DNA from: Linyphia triangularis
Lineage: Eukaryota; Arthropoda; Arachnida; Araneae; Linyphiidae
DNA length: 64,000 nucleotides
Direction of reading: 5' to 3'
NCBI GenBank assembly: GCA_963978545.1
Contig: OZ021721.1
Span: 35,823,348-35,887,347, forward strand
A program made the translations under genes and the position numbers. Below are positions 1-12,292 of this stretch, in pieces. The notes below the pieces were generated by a model, which saw only the letters and a program-made list of their open reading frames with translations, made no database searches and was not told the origin of the DNA. Position 1 is the first letter of the stretch. Every line of letters begins with the position of its first letter.

Positions 1-3000
1 AAACAATGAAATTTTGAAAGCAATATAGGTGTTTAATTTTCTTTAGTATTGAATAGTTTGTTGTAAGCAAACTAAAAAATTAAATTGTTAAGAAAGTTTA
101 AATAAATTTTGTGTTGTCCGAAAGAGTTAAATGCTGCTATTTTAATAATAAACTATTACTTGAGTTGCAAATAGGAAACATTTACAAGTTGAAGAATATT
201 TATTATATGCAGGGTGGATATAATTAAAGTTTCCCTGTTTAGACCTGCATAGAGTCCGTTCTGATGAACGGATTTTGGGGAAACTTGGTGAGTACGTTAT
301 ATGGACCACGGGGAAAAGAAATCTGCAATAAAAATGTGTAGATCAAATTTAGACAACATCTGAATTTTCCCTTTTAACTATTCAGATTTTGTTTGGTTTT
401 TAGGTATAAACTAATCTTCATTTAAATGAACTAGTATTTGTTTCTCCGACAAGGCTATTTCATATACAAGTATTCATTATTTTTATTGCTACACATTTTT
501 CATTTGTCAAAATTAATTTATATCATTAATAGAAAGGTAATCAATCGTACGTGCTCTTGAGAAAGTACTTATCTATTATTTTTTTAAATAAACGAATATG
601 GATCAAATTATCTTTACATTTAAAAGAAATTTAACAAGAACAGGAACGTTTCTAATTCTTTCTTCCAATCAAAATATTAATTATTAGATCTAATGGTATT
701 GTTTTACATTATGCCCCGTTTTCATAATGCTAAGTTCTCACTTCTTTGACCCTGGAAGTGTGAATGTCTGAATAAATATCTCTTCAATTTGTTCAGACTT
801 AAGGGTGACAGAAAACATTCTTACTGCATTTAATGTGAAAATGCTGATCTGTACTTCGAGATAGTATTAGTATATGTCAAAAAAGTTCATTGTAATCTAT
901 TAAACCGTTGCTTAATAAAGATCAATAAACTCTCACAGTTTTAATTTATGAAAGCAATGCCGCAAATTATAACATTGTTAGTTGAAACTAATGTTTCAAA
1001 AAATAAAAAACAAAGTTTAAAAGAGACAATGAGAAAAAATCAAAATCATATCAAAAGTCAACCGCTCGAATGTGATGACATTTTAGTGATTTTGAAATGT
1101 CCATGCTTGAATAATTGCCTATCCATTGAAATCACACCACTCTTGTGTCTGAGAATACACTTTAGTTAGCATGCTATTGAAGGTTATCTTACTATGAGTT
1201 ACAGAAAAGGCAAATATTATTTATCAAAAAAGTAATAGAACTTTTGTTTTCTCAATATGTTCCAAATAATTTCTGCATGGTTGATCTTTTACAAGGTATC
1301 CCAAAAAGGACTGACACATTTGAAAAATTATTTTAAAAAAGAAGCGGAATACAATAGAAAAGTACCTTTTGCTATATTCTACTTGGAAAACTGAAGAACT
1401 TTATCCCATCAATTTTCAAATCACCAACAGATAACTCTGTTGATTTCAAATAAAAGAGGTCTGAACATTTTGCACAAACTACAGAAGGATGTTTTCAAAA
1501 TAAGCACCATTTCCAGCAACAATGTGGTGCAATTGAAACATCTTTTGTCGTTTTTATAACAAGCCCAGACTTTTTTTTTTTTTAATTTTTTACTTAACAG
1601 CACCATCTGTTCAGCGTTCATTCTTTCAAACCTTGATTTCACAAAAAATGGGAATCCTAATGAAATATGTGAATTGATAGCTGTGCATTAAGTTTTTGTT
1701 CAAAAAATATTTAAAATATGACTTCCTGTTTTTTTGTGATTGTAATAGTTCTTTCCCCTAATTTTTAATTTCAAAAGTTAGGGAATGTACAAGTACCCAG
1801 GCGACATTTCGTAATTTTGTTTGGTATTGCAACTTCTTCAGTCCTTATCAACAATACTTATTTTGCAAACAAAGTAAAGCTTTAAAATTTTATTTTCAGA
1901 CACTTTTGGCATTAATTATATCCATTTATCGCCTATACAAGTACAATCTATATTTTTATTCTTAATAGTACTGAGGGTAAATGCCAAAAAGATTAAATAT
2001 ATGGTGAGCAAATAAAAATAATTGCATGAGTCTGCAGGCAGCCAACAAAAAATGGAGTGACTTTAGTTTAAAATGTTAACAGTTTTTACATTAAAAAATG
2101 CATTTTAATGTGTAATCAACATTTATGTGAGTTCAGCTCTTTTTCATAATTTCTGACTTGGAAAGAAAAATCGTAGAACCGCCTTCAAATTAGCCGGAAT
2201 AAATCGGAGTGTTTTTGTGTTCTCAAGGAATGATAATTCTAAATTTTCATAGTGGGTGCCAAATAACACTTTGGTCAGTACGCACCTGATTTTGTCCAAT
2301 TCTGCCCAAAGCTAAATAAAATATATTGAAAGTTTTCAAATATTGATATGCATAGTATTATAATTGAAATATTTCTTTTAAGAAAGGAGGGATCGCTAAA
2401 ATATATATTTTGTGATGCCTGTGATATGTTGAATTTATAAAAAAAATGGTGTATTTTGGAATGATTTTGGCCAGGATTGGCTAATACTTCCAAATCCTCT
2501 GTTCACGACATTGGCCAAATACAGCTGTGCTAACCTGGTGCCAAAGGATGGGGTGGGGGGGGGGGAGGGACATACCTACTTCCAAAGAAAGAAAAGCTGC
2601 AAAAGGTGTCCTGTGCCAACCGATCCCGTCAGTATCTGTAAAAAATTGATCGGTCCAGAACATAAGTTCTTTTTTTAATGTTCCAAGTTTTATTTCAATG
2701 TAAGTAGTTGCTTTGCTTAGCGCTTTTTTTTATAAGTACAAGCATTCAAATCCCAATCTCTCTCACCAGAATTATAACAATTGAATTATTAAAATTAATT
2801 TAAAAATAAAACTATTTAATTATTGAAATTATTATATATAAATATTTAAATAATAAATTATAGTAATTATTAAAATTATTTAATTATCAAAATTAAATAT
2901 TATTAAAATTTGATTAAGAATTTTTTTGAAAATTTGGGCTGCCATAAATCTAAAATCACTGGACCGATCTTATGCCCCAGCACTCCTCTGGCCACGATTT

Positions 3001-3988
3001 GTACCAACGGCCGGTTTACAACGGTCAATATCGGGATTGACTAATGTAGAAGATATTGGCCAGCGATGTTTAGATAATGGGGTCTGTGTGATCACATTTA
3101 CATCACACGCTTATAAACAGCCCTTGTATCCAAACCAATATTTTTTTCTTCTCTGCACCCCCTTTTTAAAGGTTTTTGATACTTCACGTACCACATGCTA
3201 GTTTCGCTCTCTAAAAGTTTCTACGCAAGTACAGTCTCGCGCTTCACTCGCTGAAAGGTTCTTGCTACATAAGCACAGAATAGCATCGCTGATAAAAATG
3301 TAAACCCTAATTAATAAAACCCTCCTGTCGAGGAACAAACAAATCAACGTTAGTACAATAATACAACCCAACTCATCCCTTCAACTATTTTTTTTTTTTT
3401 TAAATCCTATGAAAAACAAAATACAAATGGAGTTTATGTATTTGCATTGTACAGCCGAGATGATACCGGACCTTAATTATTATTATTATTTTTGATCGAC
3501 TAGAAAGGGTACTGGCACTCAATTATTTTTTTCAATTGACCGCATAAAAAAAATTAAAGAAATTAATTAAAAAAGTAATTTAAGTTTTAACATTCTGTTT
3601 GTGAAAATCAAAATTAGAAGGACCAACTACTTATGTTTAAAATTTCAGAGTGCTACTCCTATTAGAAGTCGCTGTGTAAAAAAAAAAAAATCAAGCAAAT
3701 TAATTAAAATTTTAGCTTTCTTTTACTCAAAGGTACAATTAGAAGGCTAAAATACTTGTGTCGAAAATTCCAGAGCATTTTGAAAAGTAAAATGAGTCGG
3801 CAAACTTTCATTTATAGTCGGCATTTTCAGAGGTACAACTCCCCCCATAAATGTTGAATTGGATCGCCACTGCTTCCATGTCCTAGCAGAGTAAAACTGT
3901 CAAGCTGTCTGCTTGATGAAAGTTTTGTATTTTCAGTAGTCTAGATGTTCTTACAAAGTTTCTGGTAAATATGCCCTTATGACACGTA
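1..3988. other. Non-coding AT-rich DNA, no gene recognised
   Basis: No reading frame here resembles a protein family, and all open frames are short and of low complexity. The stretch at 200-310 (pyrimidine-rich, with a short self-complementary 'gtccgttctgatgaacgga') looks like a dispersed repeat. At 2500-2660 and 2930-3120 there are GC-richer patches with repeated GGCCAA/TTGGCC and GATCGG words, similar in flavour to the element at 25501-29451 and possibly relics of a related repeat. The rest is A/T homopolymer and low-complexity sequence. Confidence 0.5.
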
Positions 3989-5618
3989 GGGGAGAGTTCC
4001 CCAAAACGGGATAGGCGGGCAAAACGGGATATTGAGCCTCGGATCTTGACTGGTAGTGCTATTTCGCGGGAGAAAGGCTAAACTGGTTTTCAACCGTCAT
4101 GACAGCATTATCAGTTGATCTCTCAACTCTAGCCACTTATTTCGCAAAGAAATATTTTTTCAAAGTTTTCAAGTGAGATTTTTACTTACTTTGTACTTTT
4201 TTCGACTGCAGAACAACTATCCTTGTGCTTCTCCGTCCTTCGGAACAATTCCGGTAGGTACTGTGTTTTGTTCATAGCTCATTTAACAACAATTTCATGT
4301 ATTTAAATATTGCTAGTGAGTGACGGTTCAGGGGTCAGCCATTTATGTTGTCAAAAGCATCACGGTCGGGCAAAACGGGACACTTTTGGGGTGCCCAAAA
4401 CGGGATACAATTTTGATGTGTCCCGTTTTACCTGACCATTTCCATTAATGTTTTGGCAATGTGTTTAAGCTATTTAAATTGAAATAAGTAATGAATTAAA
4501 ATATGTATAATCAATTACAACAATTTATTTTAATTTTAAATAATTAAATTTTCGAAATAAAATAATTTACTTTACTTTTGGGGTACAAATAATTGGCCTG
4601 ATTTATGTACAAAATTTAGTTATAGGTTAAAACTGTAAGTCAGAAAAATATTTTGACCAAAAATTTAAGTTTTAAATTCAAAAAGTTGAGTTTTTTTAAA
4701 AAATCTTTTTTATGGGGGCGGCGTATACAAAGATAAACCAGAACACCACACGTTGTGCGCACTATAATATTATAAAAACATAAGCTAATCACAACTAAAC
4801 AGCAATTATAACAGGAAGCCCATATAAACTTGAGTTGGAAGAAGAAGAGCGTGAAAAAAAAGAACGAGAAAGAACTCAAAAGCTGAAAAAAAAGGGCTGC
4901 CAAAACCAGTCTCTTGAATGTTCCGAAGAGAAAACAAACGAGGAGTTAAAGAAAACCAAGTGGAAATGCAAAACAGGCAGATAAAGTTAAAAAATGTTAC
5001 TCTGAATCTGAAATTTTTTTCAAAAATCGAAGAAAATGGACTTAACATAAGAAAACCTAAAAAAATATATAAAAAATCATCAGTTAGCCAAGGTTGGACG
5101 TCGTCGTCTTCAGAAGATGAAGCTGAAAAATATGAAGCATGCATTTTCTGCAACGCTCTGTATCTTGAATCGAAATCTGGAGAAGGCTGGATACAATGCT
5201 CGAGCTGCCAGGAATGGGCCCACGAAGCCTGTTCCAGAGCAGAAGAAGACCACACATTTTTATGCGATTTCTGTGTTATCTAATTTTTCAAATTTACAAT
5301 TAAAAAGTTTCTTCCTATAAAAACGTAGCCTATTTTTGTTCTAAAAACTAAATCAAAAGTAAAATCAGCAAAAACCTAATAACATAAAAATCCCTATCCC
5401 TTTTTACCCACCCTTGGTAGGGTAAAACGGGATAGTGTAAGACTTTGTGAAACCAGTATTTTAACATAAATATTATTGAACAAATGTGACAAAGGTCTTA
5501 TTTTAAGTAGTTGAAAAGGTATACTTTTAAATGACGTCTAGCTTTGGAATGTACCTTGTACACAACAAGAAATAAAGCGAAGAATAGATAAGCTATCCCG
5601 TTTTGGGGTACTTTCCCC
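3989..5618 (+). mobile_element. Pogo/Tigger-like DNA transposon remnant flanked by TA
   Basis: The two ends are inverted copies of about 25 bases. The left end reads GGGGAGAGTTCCCCAAAACG; the right end, reverse-complemented, reads GGGGAAAGTACCCCAAAACG, followed in both by GGATAG. Both ends are bordered by TA (3987-3988 and 5619-5620), the target duplication of Tc1/mariner/pogo elements. The motif CAAAACGGGA recurs inside each end (about 4018, 4370 and 4396 on the left, about 5425 on the right), which suggests sub-terminal transposase-binding repeats. At about 1.6 kb, with only a C-terminal coding fragment, it is an internally deleted copy. Superfamily assignment rests on the TA duplication and the protein tail. 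Confidence 0.7.
4830..5283 (+). pseudogene. C-terminal transposase fragment with PHD-like zinc finger
   Basis: The last part of the reading frame, about 5095-5283, encodes an acidic serine stretch (SSSSEDEAEKYEA) followed by a C4HC3 pattern: CIFC, then WIQCSSC, then WAHEAC, ending at LCDFC, with the stop two residues later. This spacing is that of a PHD-type finger. Similar Cys/His tails occur at the C terminus of arthropod pogo/Tigger/Jerky-like DDE transposases. Upstream, 4830-4975 encodes a charged Glu/Lys-rich stretch in a different frame, so there is at least one frameshift. The DDE catalytic core and the DNA-binding N terminus are absent. It lies inside the TA-flanked element and cannot produce a working transposase. 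Confidence 0.6.
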
Positions 5619-5620
5619 TA

Positions 5621-7540
5621 CATACAATTAAATTGTATGGATAAAAGCTCAGTTATCTTTCTTTACAAATTTTCAGGCTTAATAAGACAAATAAAACTGG
5701 AAAAGTGCATCGAAATCCAATAATAATTGTGAAATGAAGTAAACATAATTAACACTATATGCTTATTGCAAAATATTCATGAATTTCATTTCCAGTCGCA
5801 AGTTATTTCAAGTAGTGACTCATCAATTTTACCACTAAATATCTCAACGAAAGAAGAAAAAAAGAACTTGGGAAGCACCTACAGGACTATTTGAATACGA
5901 TAGGGAAAAGGAAAAGCAAAGGCTCCTAAAGCTTTTGTTTAAAATTTTGGGTTTTTTTAAAAATTAGAATGATATTTTTTAATGAGAATTTCATTAAAAT
6001 GTATAAATTAATTGTCTGTCAAAATTTAAAATCGGTATTACATGGCATACGTCTTCTATTCCTCTTGTGAAAATTATAGGGGTTTTTTTAGTTTTTTTTT
6101 AATTTACAAATGCCAAGGGGTGCTATGCATCACCTTCTTAATCCCTTGCATAGGCGTAACTAGAGTTGTTGAATGTGGGGGGGGGGGTTCGAAAAATCAG
6201 ACTCGCTACTCCAATGAAAAAAAAGGAAAAGGGGGGGGGGGGACAAAAATTCATCTTATTGAAAAAGTTTTCAAATCATTGTCCAAATCTACGGGATAAG
6301 AAAAATTTCTTAAGAATTCTGTTTAAAAAAAAAAAAAGGAGCAGGAAAATGTTCTTAAACACATGGAAATTGAAAGGGTCGGATATAATTGTAAAATATA
6401 CGGATGCAATATTTTCGGAGAAACTTTTCGGGCGTAGCAAACAAGATAGGATCAATTTCAGTGGCGGCTCGAAATATTTCAAACATACACTGCCAAAAAT
6501 AAGCATTAAAGAAACTTCCATAAACATTTAAATGTATTTTTCGTAAATAGCTGTGTCTCTTAATGTTTATATTGCATTATTGTTTTCATATACGCAATGA
6601 TACCAACACCATCCAAGTCTGTAAATTTGCGGATAAAATTGTTATTTTCTAGTCTTCATCTGGTGATTCTTTTTCAACTTGAACCAGTTATTTCACCATA
6701 TTTTTCATCTTTTCTTCTTTTGCAAAATAAAAACAGTGTCAGACTTTGAGTTTTGCGTTTGTTACCTGCACTCATTTTAATTACTTTCAATTACCCATTT
6801 GTTAACATAAGGTAATGAAAGTATTGTTTTCGATAAAAAAAATGAATTTTTTGCATTTCTCCACGTTTTGGAACATCCAACTAAAAAAAAAAAACTGGTA
6901 TAGAAAGGTCAGCACAACTCCCGAACGATTTGACCTACGATGTTCAAATTTGAAGTATAGGTTAGTGGGGGCCATTGAACCTGCCATTAAGGTTTTCGTC
7001 AATATTGCCCATGCGCAAAACATAAAAAAATCACGTTCTTTAGCAATCACTAAAAAGCGGCTCCAACGATTTTGATGAAAATCTTTATGATAATGCTTCT
7101 TAAAATGTTCTAAACATCCCTATCTCCGAAATTCCCACAAAAATGTTATCGAGGTGTAAAAAGATGAAAAACGAGTGTCTTCAACATAGAGGAGATCTCT
7201 TCCCTTGAGGATCGCTCATCAACAACCGTTTTTCTCCTCTCCTCTGTTTCACTAATAAGAAAGGATATTGCCAGAAGTACATTCTAACATTCACCTAATG
7301 GTTTTTTTTTTTTTTTTTTCTTTGGTTTTTTTTGTTTTTTTTTTTTGCCCTTGTAAGAATTATCTGTAAAAATATCACTAAGGGCCATTATTTCAAAGAA
7401 ATGAAAATAGTAATAACACTATTCCACGTCAAATTTGAATGTGCTGACCATTATTATAGTGTAATTGAAAGTTGTGCGATGTGCCACTCTCCTAGTTTAC
7501 ATTCGGTTGTTGTTTAGTGTTTGGGTTTTCTATACAGCGC
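5621..7540. other. Non-coding, homopolymer-rich stretch
   Basis: No coding homology was seen. It has G runs at 6178-6187 and 6232-6242, a T-rich block at 7302-7346, and a region (6800-7200) that reads like a decayed dispersed repeat. The phrase around 6148-6190 (CATAGGCGTAACTAG followed by a G run) resembles transposon tails common in arthropod genomes, but I cannot name the family. Confidence 0.4.
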
Positions 7541-7549
7541 AATGTCCAC

Positions 7550-8230
7550 TCAGAACTTATGTTTCCCGCGATGGACAGTTCATTTCTTCAGCCTCGGACG
7601 GGTATAGAGCGTAATTATCATCAAATGGTACATTAAATGGCAAGTTTACCCTTCTGGTGAAAAATCCATGTATAGTCTTGCAGTTTGGTATAGCTTTTGA
7701 TTACCTTAGTAAAACACTGGTCACTGAATAATCTCAATAATGAAATTTAATGGATAATTTGAGTAATAATCAACAAAGAGTTGATTAGGGGGGGAAATGC
7801 AGAATATTTGTTTAATTCTTTCTCAACTTAATGGGTTGAGGGTTGAACCCCCAAAACCTCCCTCGTTACTTGTCTTTAAATCAACGGTCTATGACTAAAG
7901 TCAAGTCTGTAGCACTTATGTTCCCGCGATAAAGACTCCATTTATCAAGCCTGTGTAACGCGTTAGTTGTCTGCGAACAGCATACAGTTAGCAAGACGTT
8001 CAATATCGTACATTTTAGTTGTATAAATGTCTTTCACTTTGGTATAGCTTTTGATTACATTAGCAAAACACTGAATAATTACTAATAACGAAATTTAATG
8101 GATACTTTGAGTAATAAACAACAAAGAGTTGGTTGGGGAAAAAACTTAGTAAATTTGCTTAATTTTTCTCAACCCAAAGGGGGGGGGGGTTCGAACCCCC
8201 AAAACTCCTCCCTCGTTACGTTTATGATCC
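7550..8230. repeat. Diverged direct repeat, two copies of about 350 bp
   Basis: Two head-to-tail copies, about 7550-7870 and 7912-8220. Both begin near ACTTATGTT(T)CCCGCGAT and share TTTGGTATAGCTTTTGATTA, AAATTTAATGGATA and CAACAAAGAGTTG. Both end in a G run, a TTGAACCCCC or TCGAACCCCC word, then CAAAAC and CCTCCCTCGTTAC. The middle parts differ strongly. The GGTTCGAACCCCC at 8188-8200 has the look of a Pol III B box, so the unit could be a short interspersed element. No protein is encoded. Confidence 0.5.
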
Positions 8231-8504
8231 CTTGTCCCTTCCGGGCAGTGCCCATGCAAAAGGAACAAGGACAAAAGTGATAGTAAAACGGTATGAAATC
8301 AATAGAAAGAACTCGCAAGTAACACGATCAAAACTGAAATTCATAATGGGTATTTTTCTTCAATAATATTAAATTGAATATCTGATACTGAACATGAATT
8401 GAAACAAGATAGAATATATTATAGCTAATAGTGTTGAACTAACGCAAGCTGTATTTTACGAGAGGGATCCCAACTTCTTGAACTAAATATAGTTTTTGGA
8501 AGTA

Positions 8505-9199
8505 CAAGGTCCGGCTATTAATTTTCAGGACTGGCGTTACTGTAGGAGAACGAAAAGCCGGAAGATGGCGCTAATGATTGCATATTGAAAAGCGTTTTCT
8601 TGCGCATGTGCAGTGGAATCGGCGCCATTCTGAAGTAAGTGGTTCTCGTGGAAAGGCGCATTAAAACGTAGCTATTAAATTCCTGTTGTCGAAGTGAAAA
8701 TTCGCCGAACCGTCTCTTTGTCCATGTTCAATTCATTGGCGAGTACTCGAATAGTCAATCGACGATCACGTTTCACCATATCGCGAACTTTTTCAATTGC
8801 TTCCGGCGTGCGTACGGACTGCGGCCGACCTGTGTGTGTGTCATCTTCGACGCTTTCGGGCCCGTCCCGAGAGCTTTTAAATCATTCAAAAGTTCTTGAG
8901 CGGGATAATGCTTCCTCGCCGTAAACTTGTTTTAACATTTCGTAGGTTTCCGCAGCTGTCTTGCCCAATTTGAAGCAAAATTTAATGGTAATTCTTTGCT
9001 CCATTTTCACTTCGACAACAGGAATTTAAGAGCTACGTTTTAATGCGTCTGTCCACGAGAACCACTTACCTCAGAATGGCGCCGATTGCATTGCACATGC
9101 GCAAGAAAACGCTCTTCAATATGCAATCATTAGCGCCATCTTCCGGCTTTTCGTTCTCCTACAGTTACGTCAGTCCTGGAAATTAATAGCCGCACCTTG
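8505..9199 (-). mobile_element. Fold-back mariner derivative with 197-bp inverted repeats
   Basis: The 695-bp element is flanked by TA on both sides (8503-8504 and 9200-9201), the mariner target duplication. The left 197 bases (8505-8701) and the right 197 bases (9003-9199) are inverted copies with only a few mismatches, starting CAAGGTCCGGC and CAAGGTGCGGC. Mariner inverted repeats are normally about 30 bp. Here the whole 5' leader, up to the transposase start, occurs at both ends, so both ends appear to derive from the 5' end of a full-length parent. Between them lies only the first part of the transposase gene on the minus strand. Confidence 0.85.
8675..9004 (-). pseudogene. Mariner transposase, N-terminal HTH part only, broken
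   Basis: Read on the minus strand from the ATG at 9004, the frame shows the mariner N terminus: MEQRITIKFCFKLGKTA, then YEMLKQVYGEEALSRS, and further on GRPQSVRTPEAIEKV followed by a second helix-turn-helix segment with ETVRRIF. This is the DNA-binding domain of Tc1/mariner transposases, about 110 of the usual 340-350 residues. The catalytic DDD domain is missing. One internal stop (TGA where the family has Trp, after the SRTFE motif) breaks it further. The frame ends at a TAA that belongs to the inverted 5' leader, so the last residues are an accident of the fold-back junction. Confidence 0.8.
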
Positions 9200-9201
9200 T
9201 A

Positions 9202-10839
9202 TTTAAAATAACTTAAACAAGCAACTAACTATTATTGAAATTGATAAAAAAGAACACTGAAATTAATAAATTTCCAGATGATGTAAAAATGCAGGGGATA
9301 GATGACACCTGTATGCATGGGAAGAGAAAAAAAAATGCTTGCTACAAAACTTTTTAAAGACAATATTTGCCTGAACCGACATTAAATATAAAAATAAATT
9401 GGTGGTAAAAAAGAAAATACATTTTTAAATTTATAGGGATTCAACAATTTTGTGAAAAATAAAAATACCTCGTTCAATATTTTATCAAATAAGAAAAAAG
9501 CATCTGAAACACAACGTAGCGTTATCATATTAAAAAAATACTAATGAATTTCTTAATGAATAGGAAAGAATTTATGACAGAAGACTTAAATCAGTATAGT
9601 GACATCTTACACTTGAGTATCTCTTCTGAAACTGAAACTTGAACTGGTTTCTGACTTCTGTTTAGATGGTTGTGAATTGCACATTTAAAACAGAAATAAA
9701 TAATAAGTTTAAATATTTAAAGTTTTAAAAGAACTTCTTTTTTAATTTCCGTAAGCACTTGAATTAAAAAATTTAAACTAATATATTATCAGTTTTATGC
9801 TGTTTAAAAATGTATAAAATACCTTTATTTTATTCACTTTCATTTTTAAGTTCACTGTCTGTTTTCAAAAATAAGCTGTTTTCAAAAATAAGTACTTAAT
9901 TGAATATAATTTCAATATTATTGATCAAGAAGTCATCATTAAATAAGTTTTATTCTAATACAATATCATTCTAAAATTTTGCACTGAATCCGAAGTTATT
10001 CAAAAAATATTTGTCTCTTCAATGAAAAAAGAGTTTGATCTTACAATTAAACCTAATTTATTTCAAAACAAATATTTTTAATGAGGTATGGATGAATGGG
10101 TTCCTTTGATATATTACAAGAATGTTAACTTCTTTAAAATGTATATTAGTCTCGTCTTTACCCAATCTCATTGAACCCAAACACGATTAAATTCTTTCTA
10201 GAAACTATTATCTCTCTCAATTATACAATAGATATCGCCTATGTTGATATCAATAATAAAATCACGTCATTTGTATTTATATGTGTTTCAGTTTCTAATC
10301 GTAGAATATTTGCAGAGTTCAATTCTAGAAGTTCAAAATATGTTACTGATTCCCCTTAGAAACTTTTCTAGTTAAAATGATATTTACAATAAATTTCGAT
10401 TATGTTACTTCGACTCAGTAAATAATTTGTGCGTCACTTATTTATTAAAATATTCATTATCTGAAATATGTACTAATTCATAATTGTTTTTATACTCGTA
10501 GGTGCTCGCCCAATATCAAATAATAATTGAAACACAAAACAATTTTTACACATTTCTTAAAATTAAACTTAAATGTTGTGTAAGTATAACGAGGACACTG
10601 AAATTCGCAATATCAAACAAATCATACAATTTCAACTTTAAGTACAATTTCAACTTTGCAATTTGCAAGATTTTTTTTAAAAAGAAAAAACCTTGCAAAT
10701 TGCAAAATGAAATTATCTTTTTTCTACCTATGCGCAAATGTCATGCAAGTTTAAAAGCAAGCTCAAAATTGCGATTAGTAATTGTAAATGTTATTGTTGT
10801 TACAATGTTATGGCGCAGTATGGTCCTAGTGAAATCCTT
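9202..10839. other. AT-rich non-coding stretch
   Basis: I see no coding potential and no recognisable element here. There is a short tandem repetition of TTTCAAAAATAAGCTG around 9864-9894. Short open frames (for example near 10171-10359) look like chance. Confidence 0.5.
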
Positions 10840-10852
10840 AAACCAAAAAACT

Positions 10853-11029
10853 GCCAACCTGATGGCTGTGGGGTTAACTCTCTGGCCTCGCATGCCAAAG
10901 GTGCCGGGTTCGAATCCTGGGTTAGGCATGGATATTAGTTGTGGTTCGGAATCCACGTTAAGCTGTAGATCCCGTCATGATTAGCCGATATTGTGCAGAA
11001 AAATTAGTCGTTGAACGTACAAACAAACC
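10853..11029 (+). mobile_element. tRNA-derived SINE, family 2, complete with 13-bp TSD
   Basis: The unit begins GCCAACCTGATGGCTGTGGG. It carries an A-box-like TGGCTGTGGGGTTAA and a B box GGTTCGAATCC at 10909-10919, followed by a non-tRNA body with TTCGGAATCCACG and GATTAGCC. It is flanked by perfect 13-bp duplications AAACCAAAAAACT at 10840-10852 and 11030-11042, direct proof of retroposition. The tail is rich in AAAC. Diverged copies of the family lie at 32513-32676 (minus) and 33637-33686. The open frames that cross it are not genes. Confidence 0.85.
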
Positions 11030-11489
11030 AAACCAAAAAACTTCAAAATAACCAACCAAAACCATATTCAGGTGATACTAATATATGTGACGTGTAATCA
11101 TGAGTACAAACATTTAAAATAATGCTGCGCTTTTCTCACTTATGGCTACTGTTGCGCGTTTAGATGTACATTTCCGGAGCGCAACCAGAAAATTTCTGTT
11201 TGAATGTTTTCAAACAAACATTAAATTTACTTCTATATTTTTTTAATATAAGAAAATGAAGTTATGCAGAACTTTTTAACCTATATTTGTAACATGTCAT
11301 ATATACAACAGATTAATCATGTTATGACATGCTTAATCTGTTGTGCTATATCTTCTAATGATTTTTGTCCGGTTTTCGAGTTATACAAAATACTACCATG
11401 GAATTCATTATTAAGTATACAGAAATCTTGTTATTTTTATTTTCTAGAGTCTAAATTGATTTGAAATTTGTGTAGGTTTTTTTCAATTT

Positions 11490-11705
11490 AATTAGATAGG
11501 AGTTAGAGGGAAAAGTTTTAGGTGGACGGGACAAACTACATTATCAGGATGATATTATGGATAAGATAAGCAATAAAACAGACACGCTGATTCAAAGAAA
11601 GAACATTCCATTTACTAGGCAATCACTCTATATTACAAACACGAACCAAAACTTTAAGAATCAAACAAGAACCGAAACTTTCTTACAAAGTTGCATTTCG
11701 CAACA
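11490..11705 (-). repeat. Probable 3' LTR of a minus-strand BEL/Pao element
   Basis: Read on the minus strand, the BEL/Pao coding end (stop near 11735) is followed by a purine-rich tract (AAAAAGGGAGGAGGA, about 11706-11720) and then TGTTGCGAAATGCAAC, the expected order of polypurine tract and 3' LTR start. The far LTR end is not fixed because no second LTR copy is visible here, so the left coordinate is approximate. Confidence 0.5.
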
Positions 11706-11734
11706 TCCTCCTCCCTTTTTGAGTCTTATCTGAC

Positions 11735-12292
11735 TCAAAAAATAAAGTCATGTTTAACAAGTTTAATTTTCGGGGGGGGGGGTCTGATCTTTCGTCCAAA
11801 TCTTGACAACTTCGGAACATCCGCATCGTGAACACCAGGAGATAACCCAGTCATCTCTGGGTCAGTAGTCAGAAAAAAAGTTGTCACTGGATCATCCGGA
11901 GGGGACGACGACTCTGGAACATCGCTTAGACCAGCAGCTACAGCTGGAGTATCTGTAGGCAGGATCTCTAGAGGAAAAACTCTCGGCACAGGACGGATTA
12001 TAACAGAGTTACCACACTTCAATTTTAATGTACGAACTTTACCGTCCCTACCAGGTAACAAATCCAAAAATTTGGCAATAGGCCAAAATAATCTCTTTTT
12101 GCTAGTGTTCTCTACAAGGACAATTTCCCCAACAGTAAAGTCTCGAGAAGATGACCTTTGGTTTAGCTGCACTAACAATCCCAAATATTCCCTTCGGAAT
12201 CTACCTCTTAAATCTTTAAGCAATTTGGCTCGATACTTCTTTTTGAACAATTTAAAATTTTTTTCCTCGTCAATTTCTAACAAATAACACAT
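11735..12292 (-). pseudogene. BEL/Pao pol C terminus (integrase tail, DUF5641-like)
   Basis: The 185-residue minus-strand frame carries the C-terminal hallmark of BEL/Pao polyproteins. FRREYLGLLVQLNQRS is followed by FTVGEIVLVENTSKKRLFWPIAKFLDLLPGRDGKVRTLKLKCGN and a Pro-rich tail with RPVPRVFPLEI. In complete elements this follows the integrase core. Only this end is present; the integrase core, RT and protease that should lie at higher coordinates are not seen in 12293-14000, so it is a 5'-truncated copy. It belongs to a different and less decayed lineage than the + strand element at 14757-21720. Confidence 0.75.

Noticed and set aside
4806..5255. 149-residue minus-strand frame opposite the Tigger fragment
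   Set aside because: It is the antisense shadow of the + strand zinc-finger frame, whose Cys/His pattern is clearly coding.
10502..10984. 160-residue + strand open frame
   Set aside because: Its 3' part is the translation of a family 2 SINE, including the tRNA-like boxes and the target duplication; the 5' part is Lys/Asn-rich AT sequence.
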